13,549 nucleotides of DNA from assembly GCA_022578965.1 (NCBI GenBank), contig MU401016.1:1-13549 (forward strand). The letters are read 5' to 3'. The translations under genes and the position numbers were made by a program. Source of the DNA: Xylaria sp. FL1777. Its lineage: Eukaryota; Ascomycota; Sordariomycetes; Xylariales; Xylariaceae. Under the pieces are notes generated by a model. It was not told where the DNA came from. It saw only the letters and a list, made by a program, of their open reading frames with translations, and did no database searches. Every line of letters begins with the position of its first letter. Within the stretch, counting starts at the first letter, position 1. Positions 1-9,275 of the stretch are shown here, piece after piece.

Positions 1-100
1 ATTTTTTAAAACTATAAAATATAGTTAAATTTATTATAAAAAAGTGCAATATTTATAATAAAGCTAAAATAGCTTAATATAAGCTTTATAAACTATTATA

Positions 101-105
101 ACTTA
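101..105. repeat. Target site duplication, left copy (ACTTA)
   Basis: The five bases ACTTA directly precede the left LTR and recur directly after the right LTR at 7481-7485. Five bases is the usual duplication length for Ty1/copia integrases. The match fixes both element ends, because the LTR then starts TATTA and ends TAACA or TAATA, the expected TGTTA...TAACA termini after G-to-A and C-to-T change. In such A+T-rich DNA a 5-bp match alone is weak; its exact position at both ends is the real support. Confidence 0.85.
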
Positions 106-392
106 TATTAAATAAGCTTTATACAATTATACGTTTAATATATATATGCTAAAATAAAGTATAATAATCTTTGTATTATAAGCTGTTTATATTTTGTATG
201 TTTAAAAGAAAAAAAAGTTTATATAAAGCAAAAGTTTTTCTTTATGTATAAAAACTTTACTAGCGTACAAGCTAAACTAATACTAAGATTACTTTAGTTT
301 ATGTAATAGCTTTTACATAAAGTAGTTTTTATACAAAACTTATTATATGTACTATATATAGAAGTTATAACTAATAACTAGTTATTTTAATA
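106..392 (-). repeat. LTR, left copy (3' LTR of the element)
   Basis: This 287-bp direct repeat aligns base for base with 7194-7480 with no insertion or deletion. I counted 28 differences, about 90% identity. All are C/T or G/A transitions, and either copy may carry the mutated base, so each LTR was mutated independently after insertion. The ends read TATTA...TAATA here, against TATTA...TAACA in the other copy. Promoter and polyadenylation signals cannot be separated from the background of TATA-like words. Confidence 0.95.
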
Positions 393-399
393 CTAGTTA

Positions 400-409
400 T
401 TTTTTTTTT
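400..409 (-). other. Possible polypurine tract
   Basis: On the coding strand ten A residues end 7 bases before the 3' LTR. A polypurine tract primes plus-strand DNA synthesis and normally abuts the 3' LTR. An original A/G tract would become all A under G-to-A change. The intervening TAACTAG and the many other A runs keep this tentative. Confidence 0.3.
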
Positions 410-884
410 GGTTGCAATTTTTTTTATATAATGCTATTTAAAAGAAATAAAAAAAAATAGTCCTATAAAAAGTTAAACATTTAATACTTTAGTTTTTGCA
501 AAAAAGGGGTTATTTATATGTTTGCTTTTCTTAAACTTTATAGTTATATAAAGCCTGGGTTTAAAAGTAGTTACTTTTTAAGTAAAGCACTTAAACTTTT
601 ATACGGTTTAATTATTACTAGTATAATTAAGGTTCTTTGTTTTTATTGTTATATAACTAACTAACGTTAGCTAATAATATAAAATAAAATATTAGCAGTA
701 AGCAATTTATACCAAGGTTAATTAAAGGTTCTTTTTTTATATAACAGTAAGTTTAGTAATATATTAAAGTATAAAAACTAGGCTTTATTTATAAAAAAAG
801 CCTAAATTTTATAGTACTTTTTGTTGCTTTTATATTTTTAGACTTCTTATTTTATATAGCTACTTATTTTACTATTAGCTGCTT

Positions 885-903
885 TATATATATATATATA
901 TAT
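885..903. repeat. (TA)n microsatellite
   Basis: This is an uninterrupted TA dinucleotide tract of about 19 bases inside the 3' noncoding part of the copia element. It probably arose from mutated TG/CA-rich sequence or from slippage. Confidence 0.85.
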
Positions 904-930
904 TTATAACAGCTTTATATTTAGTTATTT

Positions 931-964
931 TTATATATATATTTATATATATATATATATATAT
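931..964. repeat. (TA)n microsatellite, interrupted
   Basis: This TA-rich tract of about 34 bases has one TTT interruption near 942-944. It lies 27 bases from the first (TA)n tract, and similar AGCTTTATAT-like words sit between the two. Confidence 0.85.
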
Positions 965-1795
965 TTGTATAATAGCTGTTTTATTATAGTATAACATTAA
1001 TAGTTATTAGCTTTACGTTATAAACTAAAATAATAGTTATAACGTTATATAACTACTAATTAGTAATTTTAGCAATTAATTGTTTTTTTAGTTACTATAT
1101 ATAAATATATATGTTTGTTTTTTTTTTGTATAGTTTATTGTTTAAATAGTTTGCTAATAATTGTTTGTTATATAAAAAATAACAAGTTTTAAGTTATATT
1201 AATGCTTTTAGTTAATATTAAAATTTAAATTCTATATAGTGCTTTAATTGCTTTTACTATAGCTTAAATAATTTGTTATAAAAGCTACTTTTATGCAGTA
1301 CTTATTTAGTTATGCAGCATTATAATTGCTTTATATAGCTAAAATGCTTATATAAACTGCAAAAGCTTTTTATTTTAAGGTTGCTAACAAGTAGTAAAAT
1401 TTTAAAGTAATACATATATTATATACGTTTAGTAATTATATAATGCTTATTACAATTATTATGCTTAAATAAATAAGGAAAAATTAAGTATTACATAATA
1501 GTTTAATAAAAAAGGTAAAAAAAAATGTTAAGCACTTATGTATAGCTTAAAGAATAGTTATATAAAAAAAAATATAAAATTTGTAATGTTTTATAGTTTT
1601 TAGTGTTTTTTTTAAAATTAAATATATTTGCTTGTTGCTTTTTTATTTATTATATAATTATTATAACAATTTTTATATAAAAATATTCTTTTAACTTTTT
1701 TTTTTAATTTGTTTATATAAAAGTTATTTTTATTTTTTTTTTATAAATGCTTTTATTTGTACGATTAGCTAGTTTGTAAATACTAGGGTTTTTAA

Positions 1796-2400
1796 TGCTT
1801 AGTTTAATATTTTTTTTGTAAACACGTTAGCTAAATTGTTTTTATTATTAATTTATTATACTTTGGAGATTTTTTTCCTTTTGTATAACTTTTTAAATAA
1901 TATAATATTAATTATAAGGTGTTTTTTCTAAGTAGTTTCTAGCTTTATTAAACAGTTATATAACAATTTTAAGTTTAAATATAATATAGCAGGAATTAAA
2001 AGTATTTTTAATATAGCTATAATTTTTTAAAGCATTATATAAAAAGCTATAACACTATTAAAGCTATTTATTATGTTATATAATTTATTAGCTAGTATAC
2101 TTTGTGTTACTTATTTATACTTGCTAAAGTTTTAATATATAATGTTTTTTTTGATTTTAAAAGCTAGGTTTTTTTTTATATAGTGCTTTATTGCAAATAT
2201 AATAATAAATCCAAGTTATAAAGTTATATTAGTATTGTTTGCAAATAAACTGTTTATAAAAATAAATAGTTTTATATAGCTTAAGTTTAAAAGTATAAAC
2301 ATTAATCTATAGTTATAATTATTTATTTGCTACTTAATTCTATAGTTTAAATTTTTAATATTTATTAGTACTAAGTTAATTATTTAAGCAGCAGCTATAA
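1796..2400 (-). pseudogene. Copia RNase H domain relic (end of pol)
   Basis: RNase H removes the RNA strand of the RNA/DNA hybrid during reverse transcription. In the same minus phase as the RT, the N-terminal part reads FIFINSLFANN near 2232-2260, matching the copia pattern VFVDASFANN; the catalytic Asp codon (plus 2252-2254) now reads AAC, Asn. It is followed by LGFIII (near 2200-2215), equivalent to QIGYVIV. The C-terminal signature reads stop-stop-INNKNNLANVFTK over 1814-1858, the counterpart of RWINGxDNPADxFTK, with the Arg and Trp codons turned to stops. About 130 residues separate the two blocks, as expected for the domain. Between them, around 1860-2160, the sequence is too degraded to align by eye. 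The exact C-terminal end is not visible, and stops make the gene nonfunctional. Confidence 0.88.
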
Positions 2401-2479
2401 AGTTATATATAGCTTTTAATTAGCAAATGCTGCTTATATAAGCGCTACGTATACGTTAAAAAACATATTGCTATGCAGT

Positions 2480-3200
2480 ATTTTTTGTATAAAAGTTAAT
2501 TAAAGCTAGTTAGTTTATTTAGCCTTTTTATATAAGTATTATATTTTTTTTATATAAAAAAGTAACTTAACTACTGTTAAATTTAATAAAGTAATTTTGT
2601 TATAAAGTTTTTTTTAGCTTTGTATAAAACTTTGCTTTATATAACTTATGTTTTTTTTTTGCTAAAAATTCAGATATAGTAAAGCTAAACATATTATTTG
2701 TTTATAAACTTATAATGCTAAATTTATATAAAAGTTCTAATATAAACAATAAATATAAGTTATATATAAAGACTATTATACTAAGTTTCTTATAGTAATA
2801 TTAATAGTAAGTCTTAAACTAATATAGCTTTAATTTAGCTAAGCTATATAATAGTTATATAATTTATATAATTATTTTTTTAAAATATTTTAAAACAAGT
2901 TTAAAAAGTAGTTATATAAGGATTTTTTATGCAAGTTTGTTTTTTAATTATATGTACGCTTGCATAATATCTTAAAGCTTGCTTAAAGCATTAAAGTTTT
3001 AAATTAACAAAAGGCTTAAAGCTAATAATAGCTATTAGCTTATTTGCTAAATTATTAATAATTAAGTTAATATAGTTTTTTTTTTTGTATTGTTATAGCT
3101 TTATATAATTAATTTAAACTTTTTATATAGCTTAGTTATTTTTTTTTTAATTTTTTGTACGAAGCAAAACTTAAAAATTTAAGTATTATTATGTTTGTTT
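2480..3200 (-). pseudogene. Copia reverse transcriptase domain relic
   Basis: The domain copies element RNA into DNA inside the virus-like particle. Reading right to left in the single pol phase, the entry motif IFKFCFVQKIK (about 3155-3190) matches RIFGSRFVxEIK of fungal copia RTs. A block at about 2745-2880 reads LLYSLAKLKLY, stop, FKTYY, then STYDPCLL-like residues, matching KPLYGIxExGxHWFxTYY with Gly as Ser and Trp as a stop. The active-site motif, TDD in this clade instead of YVDD, reads TNN: its two Asp codons (plus 2693-2698) are both AAT. After it come EFLAKKK and KAKFYTK, matching the segment after TDDT in relatives. Both catalytic Asp residues are therefore lost to G-to-A change. 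I saw no frameshift from here to the RNase H end. Confidence 0.92.
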
Positions 3201-3800
3201 AAATTATATTTTACAAACTAAAAAATACTTTATATAACAAAGTTATTAATTTTTATAGCGTTTAATTTTTTAAACAAAGCACTAAAAGTACTAATAATGC
3301 TGTTTTTATATAACTTTACTACTAAAGCGTAGTTTTGTTTTTTTTTTAAAGTTAAAAACAAGTTGCTAATATTTTGTACAAACGTTATAAAAAAGTTTTC
3401 AGCTTTTTTAGGTTTTTTGTGTTTTTTTTGTATAGCTAGTTTTATAGCTAGTTTTGCAGTAATTATGTTTTTTTTTTTTATTATTTGCTAAAGTATGTTT
3501 AGTTATATAGTAATATAGCTTAACTTATGTTTATTTAAAGCAAATTAAGCTATTTATAAAATTAATAATTATGTTAAGTTTTTTAATTAATTATATTTTA
3601 TACGGTTTTTTTAGCTTTGCTTTTTATGCTATATAAAAACTTTATTATATAAAAGTAAAAATAATACTTTATATAAAGCTAGCTTATTACGTTTATAAAT
3701 TGCATAATTAATTTTAACTTTTGCTTGTTTTTTGCAAAGCATTTTTATAGCTTTTTTAACTGCTTTAGCTTTTTATATAATATTTAGCAAAAAAGAAAAA
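3201..3800 (-). pseudogene. Copia pol linker between integrase and RT
   Basis: This stretch joins the integrase C-terminus to the RT in the same phase and is unusually open for this window. It includes KAVKKAIKMLCKKQAKV and ALYKVLFLLLYN (about 3625-3770), and AENFFITFVQNISNLF followed by STFSALFKKLNAI (about 3250-3410). Long Lys stretches probably stand for Glu as well as Lys. In fungal copia polyproteins this region carries the integrase C-terminal part and a poorly conserved linker. I first took the Ala/Lys-rich segment for gag, but its place between integrase and RT rules that out. Stops remain, for example near 3560-3650. Confidence 0.75.
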
Positions 3801-4480
3801 TCTTAATTAACTTTTAAATATGCTTTAAATATAAAAAGCGTTAAAACTAAGCTATTAAGCTTTGCAGTATTATTTAAAGTTTTAACTGCTATTTGTAAAA
3901 TTAACTTATTTTTTATACAATAATTTAGTTTAGCTTTTAGTATGTTATACATACAATAAAAAAGTTTATATGCTTTTTTTATTTTATTAATAGCTTAATA
4001 AGCTTTAATAAGTATTTTTTAGTACTTTGTACTTATAATTTTAGCTTAGTTTTAAAATTTTTTAAACAAAAAGTTTATGCTAAAGTTATATATAATATAG
4101 TTTAAAAGTTTTTAATATACGTTAATTTAGCATTTATATAAAGCTTTTTAAGCGTTTTATATAAACATAAATTTTAAAAATATAGCTGCTTAAAACAATA
4201 TAGCTATATTAATTATATATAAAACCTGCTTGTTGTTTATTTATATAACATTAATTATAACTTTATAATTAAAGTTGTAATTATTTTTAATTGTAAACTT
4301 AAAACAATAAAATGCTTAGTTATATAACTAGCAATAATAGCAAAACTTTTAAATTTTTTTTAAAGCAAAATAATTAATATTATAGCTTATATAACTAAGC
4401 ATATTATATAGTCTTTTTATATAAAAATGTTTAAAGCGTTTATAAAGCTTTTAAAGTTTTGTTTTTATAAAATATAAATT
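3801..4480 (-). pseudogene. Copia integrase relic (zinc-binding and DDE core)
   Basis: Integrase inserts the element DNA into the genome. The zinc-binding motif is visible as H-x4-H-x28-C-x2-C. The first His (plus 4442-4444) has become TAT, Tyr. The second His (4427-4429) and both Cys (4340-4342 and 4331-4333) are intact. The reading KRFKHFYIKRLYNML matches RRFGHPxVxRL. Downstream, FKFTIKNNYNFNY precedes the core. The first catalytic Asp (4250-4252) and the second (4085-4087) are Asn codons, and the catalytic Glu (3977-3979) is Lys. The last two are separated by 35 residues, the classical D,D35E spacing. A Cys-stop-Ile-Asn segment equals CWID, and IAVKTLNNTAK near 3850-3890 equals the MAVKAxNDTAG end. 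The phase is unbroken throughout. Confidence 0.92.
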
Positions 4481-4600
4481 TGCTTTATATAAGCTAATAT
4501 TAAAAAATAAGTGTTTTTATTTTTATATAACAAAAATAGTTTTTTTGTTTTATTATATAATAACGTTTTTTATATTATTAAAGTATGCTTTTAAGCAGTT
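4481..4600 (-). pseudogene. Copia pre-integrase segment
   Basis: Directly upstream of the zinc-binding motif and in the same phase, the reading is AYFNNIKNVII, two stops, NKKTIFVI, stop, K, stop, KHLFF (about 4502-4591). Fungal copia polyproteins carry a segment here ending in a VIRxxGHPF-like motif, which this matches if the stops stand for Arg/Trp and Lys for Gly. It corresponds to the gag-pre-integrase region that joins protease to integrase. I judge it from motif resemblance recalled from relatives, so it is less secure than the integrase itself. Confidence 0.65.
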
Positions 4601-7193
4601 AGCATTTTTTAATAAAAATAAAAAAAAAGTAAAAGTATTTAAAATATAATATATAGTTATACTAAAGGCGTTTTTTATTTATATAGTGCTTATAATACTT
4701 ATAGTATTATTTCTGTTAAAACAAATGTAAGCATTACTTAAAGTTTAACTAACTTTTATACGGAGATATATTTAAAGGTATGCTTTTAATTAGGCTTTTT
4801 TTACTATTAAATAGTTAAAAGCGCTAATATTTTAAAGTTTACTTTAGTAGTTTATATAATAATAATCGCTTAATATAAACTAATTATATAGCACTATTGT
4901 TTTATAGTTTTAAATATTTTTTCCTGTTATATAATAAAAAAATATACTATTTATTAAATATTAAGTAGTTTAGTTATTAAATTCTTTATTAATATTTTTA
5001 GTACTATTGTTTAACTTTGGATATTTTTTGCATTTTACTACGTATAAAAAAAATTTTTCTGGAGTAAGTTTTTAGCTATAGATTATTTTATATAAATTAA
5101 AAAATATGTTTTTTATATAAGCCTTTTCTTAAAAGGTATAATATATTAACTAGCAGCTTTTTTTTTAGCAAACGAAGTATTTCTTGTTTATATAAAAGTT
5201 TTAGTTCTTTTAATTATAGCTTTAAAAATAGCTTAGCTGTTTAGTTAATTAACTTAATAACTTTAGTATAAATCTAAGTTATTAGTTTTTTATATAGCTA
5301 TAGTTATATCTTTAGTCCGTAAAGTATAATTTATTGTTTTTTTATATAAAGGTTTTTGTTATACTATTTAATATTATATGCAAGTATACTTATAAGTTAG
5401 CAAAAAATCCTTTGTACGTAAGTTTTTAAAAAATTAACACTATAGCTAACTTTAGTATACTTTAATATATTTATATAACGTTTATATTTAGTTAAATTTT
5501 GTTTTAATAGCTAGTATTAAGTGCTTATTATGCTTTTTTAAGCTTGTTAAGCATTAATTTAAGTATTTTATGCAAAGCTAGGTTTAAGTTCTTTTTTTTT
5601 ATTTATATAAAAAAAACTATTGTTTAATTAGCTTAATACTAACTATAGTTTATATTAGTATTAAAGTAAATATTTATTATATAGTATATTTTACTTTAAG
5701 TTTTGTTTAAATTAATGCAGTTAATAAAAAAGTTCTTTATATAACTTTTTAAAATATATAAAAATATAGCATAATATTAGTTTTCTGTAATTTTAATATA
5801 TTAATAAGTAATAATAAATAAACAAGCTTTATTATATAATAAGTTATATAGCTTGTTTATATAGTTCTAGCTTAAGTTTTAGCTTTTTTAAAAAGCAATA
5901 TATTTGTTAAAAGGTATAAATCTGTTTTATACAAACTTTATTAAAAATAAATCAAAAAATGTGCTTTTAATAGCTAAATCTAGTGTTATATAAACATATG
6001 TTTTTTGTTTTAATGTTTGCAGTAAATAATGCTAAACGAAGTATTTATATACTAGTTAAAAAATTAGTTTATAGCTTGCTTTTATTATATAAAAATTAAA
6101 CAGCTTAAAAAGATTTTAATATTTAATACTTAGCTAAATTAATTATAGTTAGTATTTATGTTATTACGTTTAAAATTATATATTAAAACTTAGGTTTTTA
6201 AAAAGTAGTTTAATATATAAATAGTTTAAAAAGTTTTAACTATTATACAAAAAAGTATTTAGCTATTAGCTTAATGTTAAAAATATTGCTAATAGTTAAA
6301 TAGTTATTATATAATAAATATTTAATAATTCTTTTGATTTTTTAATTGTAAAGTTTTTGTAAGCTATTTTTATAAGCTTTTAAATTATAGTTGTTTTTAA
6401 TATTAAATAGATTTTTTTTAACTTAAGGTTTTTAAGCAAAGCGCTTTATATGCTTTAATAAATTTTCTAGAAATAATTTTCTGTTTATTTTTTAAAAGTT
6501 TTAGCGAACTTTTTTTAAAAGTAGTTTAATAATTTATAAAAATATAAATAGTTAGCATAATAAAATGCTAGCTTAATATTTAGCTTAATTTTAGTTATAT
6601 AACTAAAATTAATTTTTTAGCTTTATATTTTAAGATTAATTTAAGCGTTTATTTGTTGTGCGCTTATTAAGACGTTTTTAGCTAAGTTTTTATACGTAAA
6701 AATAACTAGCTTTAATTTTAAAAGCATTATAAACAGTTGTTTGTTTTTTTAAAACATAGTAAATTTAGCTAAATTGTATAGTATATTTAATTTTATATTT
6801 AGGTTATATAAATTGCTGTTTTGCTTTTGTATAGCAATATAATTAATATATTGCTTAATGTTTATATAGCAATATAATTAAAAAAGTAGCAAAATTGCTT
6901 GCTATTTTTTTTATTTTGTTTTTAGTACTAATAAATAAGTTAAAAGTCTAGTTTTTATACATAAATAAATTAAATTTTTTTTTTTTTTTTTTTGTACGTG
7001 CTTACTTTAGCTAATTAAAAGAAATAAACTAAATAATATATTTATACGTTAAAAAAAAAACAAGCATAATACAAAAAACAAATCTTTTTTTAATAAGTTA
7101 AAATAAAAGTATATTATATAACTCTGTTATTACTTTAGCTAATCTATAGTTTGTTATAAGTAAGTTAAAAGTGCAAATATAACTACTAATTAG
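4601..7193 (-). other. Expected gag and protease region of the copia element, unresolved
   Basis: These 2.6 kb lie between the 5' LTR and the pol relic and must once have encoded gag and the aspartic protease. I could not place a convincing gag domain or protease. A minus-strand stretch ILNT (near 4634-4645) recalls LDT of a DTG protease site, but the next codon cannot derive from Gly by transition. Another minus-strand stretch near 4980-5060 has the Cys/Lys/Ser/Thr composition of a fungal copia gag knuckle but does not fit a clean CCHC spacing. The rest shows only the mutated background. A (T)19 run sits near its right end. Confidence 0.4.
6975..6993. repeat. Homopolymer run (T)19
   Basis: This is the longest single-base run I noticed. 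On the coding strand of the copia element it is (A)19, about 200 bases inside the 5' LTR, where a leader or the start of gag would lie. Confidence 0.9.
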
Positions 7194-7480
7194 TATTAAA
7201 TAAGCTTTATATAATTATATGTTTAATATATATGTACTAAAACAAAGTATAATAATCTTTATATTATAAGCTGTTTATATTTTATATGTTTAAAAGAAAA
7301 AAAAGTTCGTACAAAGCAAAGGTTTTTCTTTATATATAAAAACTTTATTAGCATATAAGCTAAGCTAACACTAAGATTACCTTAGTTTATACAATAGCTT
7401 TTGCACAAAGTGGTTTTTATGCAAAACTTATTATACGTACTATATATAAGAGTTATAACTAATAACTAGTTATTTTAACA
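7194..7480 (-). repeat. LTR, right copy (5' LTR of the element)
   Basis: This is the second 287-bp copy, starting TATTA and ending TAACA. It keeps more unmutated bases in its last third (for example TGCACAAAGTGG near 7401-7412, which reads TACATAAAGTAG in the other copy) and has lost others that the left copy keeps (GCGTACAAGC there reads GCATATAAGC here). Comparing the copies lets the ancestral base be inferred at every variable site. As the 5' LTR it would have carried the promoter for transcription to the left. Confidence 0.95.
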
Positions 7481-7485
7481 ACTTA
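7481..7485. repeat. Target site duplication, right copy (ACTTA)
   Basis: The repeat of 101-105 directly abuts the terminal TAACA of the right LTR. With the left copy it shows that the element inserted as one unit and has not recombined with another copy. Confidence 0.85.
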
Positions 7486-8673
7486 TATAAATACTTAAAT
7501 AAACATAATATATTATTATTTAAAATTTTATTATAGCATTATTTTTATTAACTAATTTAGTTATAAAAGTATAATATAATAAAATATAAGTTATTATTAA
7601 TAGATTTATTAAATATGTTTACTTTTTACTGTTTAAAAGAAATATAATAGCTAAATAACTTATATATACTTTTATATGCTAATATTTAAATAAGCATAAA
7701 CTATTAAAAAAAATTGTTTTAAACTAAAATAAATTGTTTATTTTTAAGTTTAAAACTAGCTTTTTTAAACTTATTAGTATTAAACTAAAGTTTTTAATTG
7801 CTTACTACTTATAAATAAATAAACAAATAAAAAAACTAAACTAAATATTAAAACAATATTTATAAAGTTATATTAATTATTAATAAAACAATTAAGTAAA
7901 ACTATTATTAATAGTATAAATTTTATATAATATATTAATAAACAAAAATATAAATATATTTTTATATAAAGCTGTTTATAAATAGTAAGCAACTATTAAA
8001 AAACAAAAAAAAACATTAATAAAAGCACTTGTTATTTTAACTATAATACTTTAAGCAAAAACTATTATAATAAAAATTAAAATGCTATAAGCTAAACTAT
8101 AATTATGTTTTTAATTTTTATAATAATAAATATTAGTATATTATAACAAAAAATAAACTAAAGAACTAACTTTTAAAAAAAGAAACAAAGTTTATTTGCT
8201 ATAATAAAAACAAAATATAAATATTAATATTTTTTAAATTAAAACAAAACAATTAAGCAATAAATTAAAATTTAAAAAACTTAGCTTTTTTAAAATTAAA
8301 GAAGTTATTTTACTTACTAATTATAAACTGTTATTATTAAAAAATATATAAATCTACTTTATTTTTTATATTTTTTTATTAAAACTAGCATTTATTAAAA
8401 TACTTATTAAAATATAACTAAAAATAAAAATAAATTAAAACGTTTATAAAGTTAAAAATATATTAAATTTTTGTTAAAATAATAATAACTTAAAATATTT
8501 TATTAAATAAAAAAAATATTTATATATTAATAATATTTAAAAACTTAAAAAATACTTAAAAACTGCTAAAGTAATTATAAATTAGTTTTATTGCTAATAT
8601 TTTAATTGCTTAAAACTAAAAAAAAAAGGTTAACTTTAAAAAAAACGCTTAAAAAATCTTAATTAAACTTAAA
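7486..8673. other. Right flank of the copia insertion, no recognisable gene
   Basis: About 1.2 kb, with the plus strand rich in A. Every frame is closed by frequent stops, and I recognised no transposase, RT or host domain. It is presumably relic repeat DNA, mutated as heavily as the elements. Sequence 1-100 is the other side of the same pre-insertion site and likewise shows nothing readable. Confidence 0.5.
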
Positions 8674-8695
8674 TAAAGCAGCTTGTGCTGCTTTA
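8674..8695. other. Short perfect hairpin
   Basis: A 9-bp perfect inverted repeat, TAAAGCAGC / GCTGCTTTA, encloses a TTGT loop. In RIP-mutated DNA a perfect arm with four G:C pairs is unusual. No T run follows as in a bacterial-type terminator, and the setting is eukaryotic, so I assign no function. It lies at the C-terminal end of the possible pogo-like relic. Confidence 0.7.
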
Positions 8696-8905
8696 GCTTG
8701 TTTTTTTTGTTATTTTTGCTTTTTTGCTAGCGCTTTTTGTTTTTTTTTAATGCGCTTTATTTTGTTTAGTTTATTTAAAAACTAAAGCTTTTGCTAAACT
8801 ATTTTAATACTTTTTGCTTTTAAAAAACGTTTTTATATATAAAGCTAAGCTAACTTGCTTAAAACAAAATTAAAGCTATTTTAAGCTTATTTTAATTTTT
8901 TTTAA
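8675..8905 (-). pseudogene. Possible C-terminus of a pogo-like DDE transposase
   Basis: The minus strand reads LSKLA (about 8846-8862), then RFLKAKSIKIV, then FLNKLNKIKRIKKKNKKR (about 8730-8790) and a Lys/Gln-rich tail. Fungal pogo/Fot1-type transposases often end this way: a KLAxxA helix, a leucine-rich ALLxxEN helix, then a basic Arg/Lys-rich tail. The resemblance is in pattern only. I could not find the DDE catalytic core that should lie to the right, so at most this is a fragment. A generic Lys-rich stretch from A-rich DNA is the main alternative. Confidence 0.35.
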
Positions 8906-9275
8906 ACTAAAAGTAACTATTGCTTTGCTTGCTTTTTTTTTTTTTTTAAAACAATAATGTTTAAAAACTATATTGTTAATTAAGTTAATTAAAACTTTTA
9001 ATTTATTATAAAAGCAACTAACATATATATATTTAAAACAATAAAATATATTATTTATTATTTTATATATTAATAACTAATTAAAGCAGCAAAAACAAAG
9101 CATAATTTTATAGCTAGTAAAATTAATAAAAAAAGCAAAAACGAGTTTTTGCTTTGTTTTAAATAAGCAGTTAGTTTTTTTAATGCGCTTTAATATTATA
9201 ACATATAAAAGAAAAAGGAAAAAAAAATATTTACGGAAAATTATTAAAACAACAATTTTAAAAAAAAAAAATAAT
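8906..9275. other. Region with an 11-bp-arm palindrome, no gene seen
   Basis: No protein can be read here. At 9132-9155 AAAGCAAAAAC and GTTTTTGCTTT form perfect 11-bp arms around GA. A purine-rich patch, GAAAAAGGAAAAAAAAA, lies near 9210-9226 just before the tandem repeats. The palindrome could be a remnant of facing terminal repeats, but no element could be delimited around it. Confidence 0.5.

Larger units (their letters stand above)
393..1790. other. Noncoding stretch between RNase H and the 3' LTR
   Basis: About 1.4 kb separates the end of the pol relic from the 3' LTR. I see no recognisable protein on either strand. It holds two (TA)n tracts. It also holds a patch at roughly 500-720 that keeps G and C runs (GGGG at 505-508, CCTGGG near 555, CCAAGG near 713), which are rare elsewhere in the window. 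A trailer this long is unusual for a compact copia element. It could be a 3' untranslated region, a lost extra reading frame, or captured sequence. Confidence 0.5.
106..7480 (-). mobile_element. Complete but dead Ty1/copia-type LTR retrotransposon
   Basis: This 7,375-bp element is bounded by two 287-bp LTRs and a 5-bp target duplication. Its coding strand is the minus strand, so the right LTR is the 5' LTR. Reading right to left, the order is an unplaced gag/protease region, integrase, reverse transcriptase and RNase H, which is the Ty1/copia order. The readable part of pol, about 4600 to 1796, stays in one phase: the lowest plus-strand coordinate of each codon leaves remainder 2 when divided by 3. 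Stops are frequent and several catalytic Asp and Glu codons have become Asn and Lys, so no product can be made. Just inside the 5' LTR the minus strand reads TAGTAGTTATA (from 7188 downwards), a possible mutated primer binding site that I cannot confirm. The style of integrase and RT resembles ascomycete copia elements; that family placement is from memory. Confidence 0.93.

Noticed and set aside
409..420. TGGTTGCAATTT after the left LTR as a primer binding site.
   Set aside because: The element is coded on the minus strand, so its primer site must lie beside the right LTR; this one is also 16 bases from the LTR end.
885..964. TA tracts as a promoter or replication origin.
   Set aside because: TATA-like words occur throughout the window, and nothing else marks a promoter or origin here.
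3625..3770. The open Ala/Lys-rich minus-strand segment as a gag domain or an intact small gene.
   Set aside because: It lies between integrase and RT in the same phase and carries stops on both sides; it is the pol linker.
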